The notes under the pieces are model-generated. The model was not told where the DNA came from, made no database searches, and saw nothing but the letters and a program-made list of their open reading frames with translations. This document shows positions 1-12,780 of a stretch of 64,000 bases of DNA, one piece after another. Made by a program: the position numbers and the translations under genes. How positions within the stretch are numbered: position 1 is the first letter of the stretch; the number at the start of each line of letters is the position of its first letter. The DNA comes from Polytrichum commune (Eukaryota; Streptophyta; Polytrichopsida; Polytrichales; Polytrichaceae). The stretch covers positions 69,044,033 to 69,108,032 of the forward strand of contig OX485804.1 of assembly GCA_950295325.1 (NCBI GenBank). The letters are read 5' to 3'.

Positions 1-1936
1 GTGGAATAATGTCCCTCCCACATGTATACTTTGTAAGCCAACTTTTTAACCAAAATATTCTTTTGTACATCAACGTGGTATTAAATGGGCTACATTGAGT
101 GCCCCCCCCCTCCCCATGGGAGCTTATTGTGGACCTCTCTATCAGAGGAAATTGAATTGAGGTGATGCTATTTAATTTTACCACGTCAGAAGTGATTCAT
201 CATTATCTATTCTAGAAATAGCAAATTCCTTAAAGACAATCTAGTAGCTATTAAGGATTTATGGGTGGGCAATCTTAGGCAACTGTGACAATGGTGACGA
301 TGTCAATAGAACGGTGTGGACGTTGGGGCAATCACACGAACCAAGTTTCTTTTAGGGGAAGGAAGGGGGGGGGGGGGGAGGGCGACTAAAGAAGGAGACA
401 TGGTGTGGAATGTATACCTATTATTTGTAGACTCAATGTATTGGCATACATTATAGGCTACATAGGAGTGATGATCATATTCATCATAACATCGACGACT
501 TTACAAAACCAACTACCCACATGGGTTTACAAGAGAGGCATTATTTAAAGGTAGAAGATAATGCAAAATACACGTAGCTACGTGGTGTTAAATTACTTCA
601 ATTTGTAGATATACAAGGATGTGTCTAATACAATAAAAGATGAAGCTTATGCTTTGGGTTAAAGCCATCATGTTTTGTTAGATATATGTATGTCAAGCAT
701 TCCATTTTATCATATTCCAACACATGTGAACACTTGAGGTTGTTTATTACTTATAAGTTTGTACATGTATCTTTATTTTGTGATCTAAACCTTTGGGTGT
801 TATTTTGGGGGCAACACACACACCATTATATATATATTCAACTTCGTGCTCACTATGTGTGCACTCCCATGTGTTTTCAAGAATCACAAGATGAAATATG
901 AACCCAAATACAAATACATACTCTATATAGTTGAAGAAATACAGGAGCCCCCACCATCCAAAACCTCGACCTCTTGAGCCTACATTCTCTTCTTTGCATC
1001 TCAATTTACAACCTCAAGCCTCGGGGGGGGGGGGGTAGTCATTGGTTGGAGTAGCAATACACGTGCGAACAAATGATAGGGTATTTTAAAAACATGGGGG
1101 CTAAAAATTATAAATGGACTTAAGAGTAATATAGGGTATCAAAAATGGCACTCGACATCTTTAAAGTACTATAGGGTATGAAATAATAGGTAATTTGGAA
1201 TTATAAGTAATGCAAGCCATTTTTCTATTAACCCAAAGTAGAAATTTACATAATGATAGCATGTGAAAAAAAAAAATTGAAAGTAATACCCCCCTATAAA
1301 ATAGTGGTTGTTCGCACCTATATCCTTAACTTTTTAACACACTGCCCCCCCCCCCCGAGCCTCAAGCACCAAAAGAGTACAATCATAGATCGAGATATGT
1401 TCTTTGCTACACTATATACACTATAAAGTTGTGTGTGGTCCAATTTGTACCCTCAAATAATTAGCTATTAATGCAAGCCTAGATAAAGGTAGATAGTTCA
1501 CCCATAGTTCAACAAAGACATGAATCCCTCATCATTGTCCCTTACCATCCAAAAGGCTTCACTCTTTGAACCCCATGCATGCACTTTTATCTCTCATCTC
1601 CACAATCACACTACCCTCAACTTAATTCATCTTAATCGGATCCCTATTAAACTCATTTGGAGTCATGAGCTAATTTTGGCGCCAAATTAACCAAAAATAT
1701 ATAACCTATAAAGCACATGATGGATATTACGAGGTGTTTTGTTGGATGAATGAGAAATATGCACACACACAACACGTCAATTCCAAAACACAATTTCAAT
1801 TCCCTCAACTATCTAGTATTTAAATACAAGTATGCCTAGGTAAAGATGGATACTTCACCTTTAAGTTAGTTTAACAAGGACATAAACCCCTCATCATCCA
1901 AAGGCCTCTCTCTCTCTCTCCCTCTACTCACTTCCC
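1..1936. other. AT-rich intergenic DNA, no gene seen
   Basis: I see no protein-like reading frame here; the open frames are short and have no coherent composition. The stretch holds four long G/C homopolymer runs (about 103-117, 366-379, 1022-1036 and 1343-1357) and short CT and CA microsatellites. Confidence 0.6.
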
Positions 1937-1939
1937 TTA

Positions 1940-2442
1940 GGGCCACTTCACACACGAGATTGGGAGCCCGTGACCATTACACGTCAAGCGCTCTCATTGG
2001 TGGAAAAGGCGGAGCCAATCCAAGTTCGCTTCACACTACACTTGAGGGACCAACGGAATATGTGAATGCAAGATGGATGTAAAGTCTACATGGATTCCCA
2101 CATGGCATCAAATGGATCATGTTTCATGGTCACTTGGACTATTTTCCAAAACCACCTCTTGGAAGTAGGCCTAACACAAAAACGGGAGACCATGGCACTC
2201 CGAAAATCTCACCACCGTTGATTTATTACATATATTATCATGTGTGAGGACCCCGCAAGAATATAAATTCTTGGAATAGCATTTGGTTGAGGGCTTGGTT
2301 ACATATAATGACTTCATAGTACACTTGAGGGCCCGTGACCACAACACATGACTTTGGAGATGACTTGGGTTGGCCTTTGGACACTTCTTTGGGCTCTCAC
2401 AGTTTCATGGTCATGGTTGTTAGCTTGTGTGTGAAGGGGCCC
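1940..2442. mobile_element. Harbinger/Tourist-like MITE, copy 1
   Basis: This is a 503-bp non-coding element. It starts GGGCCACTTCACAC and ends GTGTGAAGGGGCCC, an imperfect terminal inverted repeat, and is flanked on both sides by the trinucleotide TTA (1937-1939 and 2443-2445). A 3-bp TTA/TAA target duplication with GGGCC-type ends is the hallmark of PIF/Harbinger (Tourist) MITEs. The interior matches copy 2 at 13,917-14,430 over most of its length. The element carries no transposase and must have been moved in trans. Confidence 0.85.
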
Positions 2443-2648
2443 TTAACTTCATTGCTCTCTCAACTGCACTACCCTTAACTTCGTTAATCTCAACTAGACC
2501 CTACTAACCTCATTTGGAGTGTATGAACTAATTCTGGTGTCAAATTAGAATAAAACTCTAAATTACATACTAGTTGAAGATGTATTTGTTGGTTGAATAG
2601 AATTGCGCACATAATTAACAATTTAATTTCAGAACACAAATTCAACAC

Positions 2649-2777
2649 AACATTATTCATATCCACGACAATGTTTTGTGGGGTTGACAATATTCCCACA
2701 TTCACTCTGAATGTGGGGATTATGTTGTGGAATAATATTAGCCCCCACATAACACTATTATGGATTTGAATAATGTT
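2649..2777. repeat. fold-back hairpin, about 130 bp
   Basis: Arm 2649-2683 is the inverted, imperfect complement of arm 2743-2777 (about 28 of 35 positions). A second, smaller hairpin sits between the arms around a CCCACATTC / GAATGTGGG core. It is probably a fold-back MITE remnant; no target duplication was recognised. Confidence 0.6.
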
Positions 2778-3307
2778 ATGAATTTCCTCAAACATCTACA
2801 CTATTATTTCGTGGTTGAGTATATTTAATGTTGTTACCACCCTATCCTGCTCAACACTAATTTTCAAATTTTTTGACCATTAGTGTTAAAAGATGTGCTA
2901 AAAGATATGCTAGAATTCTAAAATATCCTTACTAACACTAAATTCAAACGTGTAACTTCCACATATTACCATAGTTGATATTTAGTGTTTGAGTGTACAT
3001 TTAATGTTACTTACTTACTTTCATAGGGCTATTGATATTTAGTGTATGCATTCTATTGTAGATGATTAGCAAATCCAAACCGTGCTCTCTCCAACCTCTA
3101 ACTTCACGGCCCTTAATAAGTAGTCAACCTTGATTGAGCCCTACTAGACTCATTCAAAGTTTATGAGCTTTTTTTATGTCAAATCAACCCCCAAAAAATT
3201 ACCTCCAAACGACATACCATTTCAAAGACATTTTTGTTGGATGAATGAGACATACACATATAAACAACAATTCATTTTCAAAAACAAATTTTAAACTCCC
3301 TCAAGTT

Positions 3308-3672
3308 ACTGCACTAAATATGATATTTAGTGTCACCAATTCTAATCATCTTGCTCAACACTAATTGTAAACCGTGGTATAATGTCACCAACACTAAATG
3401 CTAAACCAATATTATTTGTCATTCCTTGTAAATTTTTTGGGGGGATTATAAATTTGCAGTGTTGTAATTAATGTCGCTTACCATGTGATTTTTCATCCAA
3501 ATTTCAATCATCCATGACAATATTTCATCACAAGTTATTGACAAGAAAAGGTAGGGTATTGGCCAATGGATGAACTCATCCATCATCCATGACGATATTC
3601 GTTCACTAATTCATACGAAAGTGTCATCAGAAAAGTTACCATAGTGACATAAAATATCAAGTTAAGTGTAGT
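3308..3672. mobile_element. MITE of the ACTRCACTAAA family, copy 1
   Basis: This element of about 365 bp starts ACTGCACTAAATATGA and ends with the inverted form AAGTGTAGTT. Its interior (a TTTAGTGTCACCAATTCTA segment, then TTATTTGTCATTCCTT) matches the copy at 12,406-12,780. It ends about 230 bp before the RAF1-like start codon, so it lies in that gene's promoter region. Confidence 0.7.
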
Positions 3673-3901
3673 TCAACAGCGCTACGAGCCCCTCGTCAAC
3701 ATTCCTGAATGTCATCCAAAAAGCCTCCTCACTCTCCGACCTCCACATCTCTCTCTCTCTCTCTCTCATCGCCACAGCTTCACTGCACTGCAAAAACTTC
3801 GCCAAACCTTCTTGCACTTCCACACTCGTTGCACAAAAATCATTCCGAAGCTCGCTTGAGGGAGTCACCTCCGAACGACGCTACAATTCTCGAGCTAAGT
3901 T

Positions 3902-6900
3902 ATGGAGCAGTGCTGGGCGCTGGCTGGGATGGAGAGCGCGGTGCTGCTGCGAGCTGGGAGGGGCGGAGTGGGATGCGCAAAGCCACTAGGGAGAGGAGGA
4001 TTGGGATTGAGAGTGGAATGTGTTTCCAATTTCAACAGATTCAAGACCCCCAACAACCAGAAGAGCAGCAGTAGCAGCAAGGCGGAGGAGGAGACGAATA
4101 AGAAACGTGCGCCGGTGCGGTTGCCTGGTGGTCGCCAGCTGCCCACGTATGGCAAAAATGCTTCCCTGCAGAAGTCCAACCCAGGGTTGGGACAATTCAA
4201 ACCGCCTCAGCTTTTCGGTGGGTTATGGCTGTCTACCTATGTGCAAGTGATTGTAATTGAATTTAGGATGTTTTTTGATGCGTGGGGGAATTGGCATTTG
4301 TGGTACTGTGGAGTTGTGTTGTTTTGGAGCATCATGACGGTGTGGTGAAGGATGTGTTCTTGGATGTGGGTCCCCTGAATTCTGGGTGCTGAAAATTCTG
4401 GAAATTAAGTGCAATTCATGGTGGAGGTGTGGTCTGACTCTTCTGTGAATGGCAGCTCAAATGAACAAGTATTTTTTCGTGACCACATATTCAAACACAT
4501 CCACCTCATTCAGAAAAATAGTGTCATATTGTGCAACGTGTCTATTTGCAAAAGATTGTCATTGAAGTCATGTTTGGCATTTGAGGGATTGTGGAGGTCT
4601 GTTGCTTTTGAGCGTCACGGTGGTGTTGTGAAGGATGTGTTCTTGGATGTGGGTCTCTTGGTTTCTGGGTGTTAAAAGTTCTGGAAGTTAAGTGCAATTC
4701 ACGGTGTAGGTATAGTTTGACTCCTTTGCGAATGGCAACTCAATTGAATACGTTAATTTTTCTGGGAAGAGATGATGCCCTCCACCCAAATTTTTGTAGG
4801 CTGAACCACACATTCAAACACGTCCACCTCATTCAGAAATTAATGTCATATTGTGCAACATAGAATTTCAAAGTTCTTTGATGATGTGCATAATGTCTGC
4901 CCGATGGAAATTATGTTAGATAAAACGGCCATTGGGTCAACCCGGCTTGTGGCGGGTGTCCGCGACCTGGGTCAACCCAATGGCCATCATCTAATGTGTA
5001 AAATACTTCTGGGCAGTCCATGTTCGATATTGATAGCCATCCGTGTTGTCTTGCATTAACATAAACATGGGTAAAGAAATAGTGAATCGTGTGGCTGTGG
5101 TGGACGTGAATAACATTTCTTCAGTATTGTGAGAGGCAGAGAGCAGGTGCATTTGAGGAAAAGGCATGTCTGACTGCAATATTAGGTTATACAGGGAGGG
5201 CAGTTTGGCAATTGTTTGAGTCCCTTGCATCATTCATAAATGAATGCGGTTTAAATTTGCAATTCTAGGCATTCTCCTGTGGCTTTTGGACGAGTTTGCT
5301 AAATTTGGACTACACTCCAGGACCACCGGTGGAGTACGACCAAGAAGTTGACACTGCCTCTGCCGACACAACTATCGAGCAAATCAGAGAGGGGTTAGTT
5401 AAATCTCAACTTTGAATGTCTTCTGGCATACTGGATGGCTTAAACAATTGACTTTAAGTGATCGTGCAACTCTGCTAAATGTTGCTGCTCATTTTTTGTT
5501 CATGTTTATTGCTGGTGGCCTACAGTGTAAAGTGAAAGTCACCATTGCAAGTGAAAGTCCCATTTCTTTATGGATTTTATGAAGGCCCGGTCACACAGAG
5601 CTCAAGCTTGCAAGGTAGATGGGCCAAGGTTAAAGAATTGGACCCTTACATGTGCCTAGAATTGGTTCCTCCTTATTTTGGATTGAAAATATAATATTCC
5701 AAAGCCGAACTTGGAGACAATCGGGCTTGAAAATTCTACAAGTTGAAGTTCGGGGTTGAACTTGAAATGCCATTTAAACAAGGTTGGAACCAACCTTGTG
5801 ATGGAGCTCCACCATTGTAGGCGCATCTAATAATTTAGGGCTCAAATCTTTTACCTTGGCCCACCAAGCTCAACCTGTGTATGGCAAGGGCACAAACATG
5901 TAATTGCTTAAGTTATCTGCTGGCAATGAAGTGTTCATACTCAGTTTAATAACATTGAATACACTAAACTGTTTTAGTTGAACATATATCAGATGATATG
6001 GGTATGAAATAATATTGCTCCACCCTGTTGCGACATATTCCTCTACTGAATTAGCTTTATTATTCTCTCTACATCACCAGATATTGCACACTTGAGTTAG
6101 AGGCTGTGTAAGCATTTTTGGGGCATTTCTTAGGTTGCTCGGTGTCAAAAACCCACTGTCGGGGCCTATGGGGGGTCACTCCTTTGTAGAGACTTGAACC
6201 ACCTGAGCTAAATGGGCATTTTGAGGGGGCTTATGAAGTAATGCGCATATTCGTGGGATGTTTTGCAAATTTGATGAACATTTTTGAAATGTACCTAGTA
6301 TATTTACAAAATGGATTTCTAATACCCTAATTCTTTCTAATACTTGATAATATCTACTTTGAAACATCAAATAGGACTGTATCTTTTGTAAATTACTGCG
6401 TTTTCTAGTGGAACGGCGGTGACCCCCGAGCAAAAGCCATGGTCGCTGACTGTGTTTGACATCATGTTGATGTATAAGCAGATTCGGGTCATGGCAAGAG
6501 AGAGCAGCTGGCATATCGGAGTTGCAGAAGTTGGGAATGGGAATGGAGGATATATACGAGAAAGCCTTTGTGGCGGCTTCGACACAGACAACCATGGTGG
6601 TAGCTGCACAAGTGAGTCTCCGGTACGGAACCTGTGGGGACCTTCAATTGAGAGTCTTGGGAGTTGCAGCAGTTTAATATTAGCTATAATTTGATGTCAT
6701 AGCTCTACCATTTACCTACCTCCACTGCCCACATGTTTCAGAGGTCTAGTTTAAAATCTGGAAGTAAGTCCTCCTACATAATTTCTGAGGGGCTGCTAAG
6801 GGTCATCTCCTTCAATTTTTTTACTATCCATCATCATCTGGCAGTTAAACTTCTATCCTCACGGGACCCATCTCTCTCTGCTCTTAGGACACAGCTGTTT

Positions 6901-9900
6901 TGCAAATCAAAATAGAAACTTTGCCGATGTTGGTGAAGCTTTCGCGAGTATCTTCAAGTATCTCATTGGCCGAGCACGTCCATGTACAGTAGGGGGGTCA
7001 ACATATCAGAGAGTAGTTTTGCTTTGCTGTTCAACATGCAAGCTGAAATATGATTGTCCTTGCACTTACCCATTTTCAAAGTTGCATGGTTGGATTTATT
7101 GAACTTTACATCTTGAGATTTTGGAAAATAGAAAATCAATTTAAAAGTATGTAAACTTGGGGCAAGATGTGATTAAAAAGAATATGCCAACTTGAAAAAA
7201 ATAATTTAAAATACAACAATCTCGGGTCCACACCAACATGTTTATAAAATTCAAGTTTCTCCCCCTCAAATGAAAGTCAATTTCTGAGTTCCGGAATAGA
7301 GAGGTGGTGAAGTCCCCATTAAACTTCAACTTCCTCCTACGATGCAAGGAATCTTAAGGGTTACCCCTACTTGTTTGGATTTTGTATAATGAAAAATGAG
7401 CAGATAGGAAAGTAAGTAATAGGTAGGCGGCAAACCAAGGAAACGGTGGGCGGGGTGGGCGGAGAGGGATAGGGTCCTTCTGCATGACTTGTCCCTCGTC
7501 AGGAACGTGGCGTGCACAATCCTCTCTGCAAGTACTCAAATCTTCTTTGTTGCTTTTTGGCTATTGACTTGGACTTGGACGAACATTTGAGCCAAGGGTT
7601 TTGTAGATTCTTTGGGTCACCCTTGCAAGTGACTACACTAAACATAATATTTAGTGTCACTACTGGAATTATGCAATGCTATATCTTTTTACTATAGATT
7701 ACCAAGTAAGTTGTTAATGTTCTATAATGTTCAAACAACCAATTTGACATATGTTGGTAAAAAAGTACATCAATAGTAAAAAGATATAGTGTTGTGTAAT
7801 TCCAAATAGTAAGTGACACTAAAAATAATATTAATATATAGTTTCTTAAGCCTCGCACTTGTGATACAGTGCTGAAGGAAGACTGACTGGTGTTAGGACT
7901 TAACATTAAGCCGTAAACTTCCAGTGAATTTGTTTTTGTTATTGAATGTAGTCTCAATCTTGATGTGACATCTAGAAATTTATCCTTTCTTATCCTCCAC
8001 TCAGGTCAGACCATTTTTCTTAATGAAGTGAGGGCAAGGAAAGGCATGACCTAAATACTGTGGGCTGGGTTCAGGTGTTTGACTCATTGGTGCAGGTAGG
8101 CTGTCCTCCAGAATTGCTAAGTTGGTTTGACGAATCAACAATTGATGTTTTGTACGCACTTCGGACACTCTCAGCCAACCAGCGGAAGGTATACTCTGGG
8201 CTCAATATCACATTGGAGTTGAAACTGATAAACCTGGTGAAGGCAATGGTTTCCACTTGGCAGTTTCTTGGGGGTATGCCAATAATAATAAGAACAGCTT
8301 CCTGAGGAATGAGTGAATGAGGGCCTCTTCACCTATGCGCTACTCCCACCTTTTGGTGGGAGGGTTATGTAAAAGATAATATGAAGCTGTGCTATTAACT
8401 GCTTTGCAATTAGCTAGGTGAGCATAGTTGTGACCAACTGAGCCTAGAGCTTTTTAATTGATGGAGTTGATCAGTGGGAAGCAGTATCCAAGGCCTTAAG
8501 TCAAATCCCATGGGAATTCCGAGGTTTAGCCACTCAAGGCCATAATAATATCAGAATGGGTGACCTTCCTTTGCACTTGATTTTCAGTGCACCCTCTCAT
8601 TATTATCCACCCAATCATAGTGGGGATATCTTTGCGAATGGGATGTCTTCAACCAACCATGTGGGAAACTAGAGGTTTGCCTTTGGAGGAGATAAGTATT
8701 TTGGGCTTGTCCATGCACATTTAAGGTGTTCATCTTTGAAGGAAGGCAACATTCTTGGGGGTCACTCTATTTTTTGTGATGCCCGTTTTGGAGTTACACA
8801 AAGAATCATACCAACTTGAAGATGAAGCAACAACATAATTCACGCTAATGACAGGATCGAAGTCGTCTCTTTTTTTGCAAAGCAATTAGAGATTGATAAT
8901 CCTTGACTTTGCCACCAGCCTTGAGTTTTCCTCAGATGAGTGTGCTCAAATGTGATGGACCAATGATGTCCATGAGAATCTAGTTGTGTGCATTCATGCA
9001 AGCTTTTTAGAAATTGTTTGCCTTATTTCTATTACCAATCTCAGCCTGGATTATTATGCCTTCGCATCAAGGTTTAACCTATGCTATTCTGATGCAGCTG
9101 GCGGCTGAATACGTGAAACAAAACAAGTTGGAGGTAGGGGGAGCGCAAGAGCTGGCGAGAGCTATTAAGGATCATGAAAGGAGGCCTCAAGGGCGTGAGG
9201 TCTGTTCTGAAGCTATCAACCTCTGATTGTTATAAAGAAGAGCCATGAGTTTTCCTTTTTCTGAACCTGAACCATTACTCTCTCTCTTGCCACCTCTCTC
9301 AGGCAAGAGAGAACTGGACATAACCAGTTTCTGGGGATGTCTCACTGTCATGGAAATTTTTGGTTGGGTAAGAGCAGCAGGTTATATCCCGTAACGTGGG
9401 AGTTCCCCTGCTCAAGTCTCTGCCCCAAAAACTGTTCGCCTGGTTTGTAGAGACAACCGCACCAGTTTAACCAACTTAACCATTGATAGGAGTTCGATAG
9501 TAGTTTGACTAGAAGTGACCGGGTGAATAAGTGATAGAAGTGGCAAGAGAACCATCAATAGAAGTGACAGGGTGATCAATTGACTCCCAACATTGATGGC
9601 TTGACATTTTTATAACACCGGTTATGTTGGGTTACTGTTTTGGGGATGCTTGTTATGGCTGGTAGCCTTGGCATAAGTGACCATAACTGGGCTCCTAAAA
9701 AGAGTTACCCAATTCATGACCATTTTGGTGCCCTTCCTTTAAGCCCTCCATTTCTGGAGATCGATGGTGTAGATTGAGGGCGGGAGATGACGAGGGTTAT
9801 CCTCTAGGGAAGGCATCCTCGTCCCCACTCCCAAAACACCACTTCAGGTGTCAAATGGTTATGACCTGAATGAAGAAGGAGATGGAAGATGCATTTAATC

Positions 9901-10652
9901 ATGGAGTACATGGGACTGCTTTAAATAACTCATTGGAATCTTGTAATGTAGTTGGAGGGCACATTCTCTAGCATAATGTACATCTGCTCTTTACAATAGT
10001 TGCAATTTCTTCTATAATGTTCCATTGATTTGTGCAATCCATAGCCGTTGATCCTTGGCCTAGATGAAATCATTTGGATCAACTCATGTAGCCCTAATCA
10101 TGGATGACATCCATGCCTCATGAAGAGTTTTATCTTAATTTCTTTACGCTAGAGAAGGCCCTTGGCCTGCGTGAATCACGTAATGCCTTGGGCCTTATCT
10201 TGTACTGAATTGGGTTGCACTGAATAGGGTTTAGGGTTGTACTGAATAGGGTTGCCAGCTTGTTTGCGCATGTTCACCATTGAAAGAAGGCAATAGTCTT
10301 TAGGACCCCTTGATTCTTGCGATGCCTGTTTTGGGATTTACATATAGACTTGGACCAACTTGAAGATGAAGCAACACCATAATATATGCTAGTGGCAACA
10401 TTGGAGTCCTCTTTCTTCTTCTATTATGCTGAAGATTGACATTGCATGACAATCATGAACAAGAGAAGTCTCTCATGTTCTTCATGTGTTTTGCAGGGCT
10501 TCACACCAGTACCTGGGGACTGCCTTGCATTCAGCATGCACAGAGCAGCTGGTGAGTCAACAAATGCAGAGGAGAGGAGTCTATTTGTAGAACGGGGATT
10601 AAGCGTCGCGGTATCTGATTCAGCCAAGGACAGATTCTCGGAGTTTTTGTGA
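3902..10652 (+). CDS. RAF1-like chloroplast assembly factor, frame break in exon 3
   Basis: I infer six exons: 3902-4246, 5269-5393, 6409-6611, 8075-8188, 9098-9199 and 10497-10652, about 348 residues. The N terminus is Ser/Arg-rich, like a transit peptide. Exons 3-6 align in order with the helical part of Rubisco accumulation factor 1: WQERAAGISELQKLG; VAAQ joined across the intron to VFDSL; FDESTIDVLYALRTLS; GAQELARAIKDHERR; and PVPGDCLAF. RAF1 is a stromal chaperone for Rubisco large-subunit dimers. RAF1's C-terminal beta domain is missing, because the stop follows the helical part. It could therefore be another plastid assembly factor with this fold (for example PSA3) rather than RAF1. 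Exon 3 needs a one-base shift near 6482-6495 to join two protein-like stretches. An acceptor at 6481 would restore phase but skip the first. The exon 1 and exon 5 donors are weak. Confidence 0.6.
4296..4862. repeat. tandem duplication inside intron 1 of the RAF1-like gene
   Basis: About 4296-4545 is repeated at about 4585-4862. Shared landmarks are GGATGTGTTCTTGGATGTGG, TTAAGTGCAATTCA and CCACCTCATTCAGAAA. The second copy is somewhat longer through an internal insertion. No coding role is evident. Confidence 0.8.
7632..7842. mobile_element. MITE with long terminal inverted repeats, in an intron
   Basis: This element of about 211 bp lies in intron 3 of the RAF1-like gene. It begins ACTACACTAAACATAATATT and its far end is an inverted copy. 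The inner arms (a CTATATCTTTTTACTAT segment and its complement) extend the pairing to roughly 65-80 bp per side, so the whole element can fold back. The ends match the 3,308 and 12,406 elements. Confidence 0.75.
8715..10450. repeat. direct repeat shared by introns 4 and 5 of the RAF1-like gene
   Basis: The segment at about 8715-8905 recurs at about 10,264-10,450 in the same orientation, with a shared CAACTTGAAGATGAAGCAAC core. The copies flank exon 5 (9098-9199), an arrangement that could permit exon loss by unequal exchange (inference). Confidence 0.65.
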
Positions 10653-10749
10653 AGAGCTGACATGATTTTTGATGACTAGATTAGGTATTGACCCAATGAG
10701 GCGCAAAGAGTGTATAGTGACCCAATGTGGCAATATTCTTCCACTTTGC

Positions 10750-12060
10750 TCTCAGAGTGTTGCAGAGCCTGCTTCTCTGCAATGTGCACACTCTAGAAAA
10801 CTTTTCACAACACTTGGAGCTAGAAAATATTTTGAGATGAGGGAGCAGAATAGAAGATCTAATCTGCCATGTCTAAACCACTTGAATCTATTGCCAATGT
10901 AGTACACGTTTGATGATGAGGGACTATCAATGTGGATGAAACTTTCAACATTGATCGTTATTGTTTCTTCTCAGAGTTTTGCAGAGCCTGCAATTCCTCA
11001 ACGTGTGTAATTCATTTTTTTCCATAACACTTGGAGCTCAAAAATATTTTGAGGTGAGGGATCAGATTAGAGGATAGAAAGTTGTTACCCAACACTTGTA
11101 ATCTTCAGAAATGCAGTACAAGTTTGATGCCGAGGTACTATCAACTACTGTCAACATCGATTGTTACTGTTTCTTCTCAGAGTTTTGCAGAGCCTATTTC
11201 TCCTGAATGTAACGTATTTTAGAAACTTTTCATAATGCCTGGACCTAGAAAATGTTTATGAGGTGATGGAGCAGATTAGAGGATAGAAAGTCGATTTCGA
11301 ATACTTGAAATGTGTTAGCAATGCAGTACAAGCTTGATGACAAAGGTACTATCAGTGTGGATGAAACTGTTAACTTCAATTGTTACTGTTATTTCCCAGA
11401 GTTTTGCAGAGACTGCTTTCACCTCAATGTGCGTATTCTAGAAAATTCTCTTGGACCAAAACACTTGGACCAGAGAGAATGTTCTGAGGTGAGTGACCAG
11501 ATAAGAGGATGGAAAGTTGTTTTCAAACACTTGGATCATTAAGCAACGTGGTACAAGTTTGATGACGAGGTACTATCAATGTGGATGAAACTGCTAACTT
11601 CAATTGTTATTGTTTCTTCTGAGAGTGTTGGAGAGCCTGCTTGTCCTCCATGTGTATATTCATTTTATTATTTCGTAAACACTGGGACCTAGAAAATAGT
11701 TTGCGGTGAGGGAACAGATTAGATGACAGAAAGTCATTTTCAAACACTTTAAATCTTTTAGCAACGCAGTGCAAGTTTGATGACAAAGGTACTATTGATG
11801 CGGATTGAAACCGTCAACGTCAATTGTTACTGTCTCTTCTCAGAATTTTGCAGAGCCTGCTTTCGCCTCAATGTGCGAATTCTATAAATTTTCATAACAC
11901 TTGGACCAGGGAGAATATTTTGAGTCAAGGGAGCAGATTAGAGGATAGAAAGTTGTTCTCAAACACTTGAATCATTAAGCAAAATGTGGTACAAGTTTGA
12001 TGACAAGGTACTATCAATGTGGATGGGATTGTCCACATTGATTGTTACAGTTTCTTCTGA
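10750..12060. repeat. tandem array of about 220-bp units, six copies
   Basis: The motif CAGAGTTTTGCAGAGCCTGC, or a close variant, recurs near 10,750, 10,972, 11,178, 11,396, 11,619 and 11,839, a spacing of 206-223 bp. Each unit also carries CACTTGGAGCTAGAAAAT-like, GGAGCAGATTAGAGGATAGA-like and TACAAGTTTGATGA segments. The array starts about 100 bp after the RAF1-like stop codon and probably lies in or beyond the 3' UTR. Some units contain short open frames, but stops and indels between units argue against a repeat protein. Confidence 0.85.
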
Positions 12061-12405
12061 CCATGCGAAAGTTGCTGTCGAAGCTTCCCGCATGCTCGTG
12101 TATGATAGTGACTTCAATCAGATAACTCGTCATCAGAAAAGACCTCATTGTGCACAGGAGGATCATCAGCCATTATATCATGCTGACCAGATCCCCCAAG
12201 AATTGAAATAACCCATGATTAGTTAGGAGGTCAGAGTAGGCGTAATCCAATTGTTTCCACTCTAAAAGACAAGTAACACATGTCATCATGTGATTGGCTG
12301 TCTCTCTTGAAATGTGACATGGAAATCACTTGTTTTTTATACAACAATGTGTTGATGATCTGACCCAGTATAGTAGTGTGTCTACAGTCCTGTTCAGTTT
12401 CTTCA

Positions 12406-12780
12406 TACACTAGATATTGTATTTAGTGTCACCAATTCTATTTGCCTTGCTTGATACTAAGTGTAAACCGCCCATGTAGTGTCACTAACACTAAATGTAT
12501 TCCTTGTAACCTAACATTATTTGTCATTCCTTCTAATTTTTTTTGGGCATTATAGATTTACAATGTTGCAATTGTTGTCACTTACTAAGTGATTTTTCAT
12601 TCAAGTTTTAATCATCCATGACTTTATTTCATTATAGAAATGTTAGGATGTAGAATATATCAAACTAAAAGCAAGTTGGGGTCATAATATTTGTAAACTT
12701 ATTCATAACAAGTGTCATCAAAAAGGTTACAACAAGGACATAAAATACCATATGACATCAAAAACAATGTTTAGTGTAGT
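12406..12780. mobile_element. MITE of the ACTRCACTAAA family, copy 2
   Basis: This element of about 375 bp starts TACACTAGATATTGTATTTA and ends ACAATGTTTAGTGTAGT, an inverted terminal repeat. The interior is homologous to 3,308-3,672. The pair brackets the RAF1-like gene and its downstream array. Confidence 0.7.

Noticed and set aside
11984-12211. Possible last exon of the RAF1-like gene
   Set aside because: The first half is a repeat unit of the array, and there is no convincing splice link to the exon ending at 10,652.
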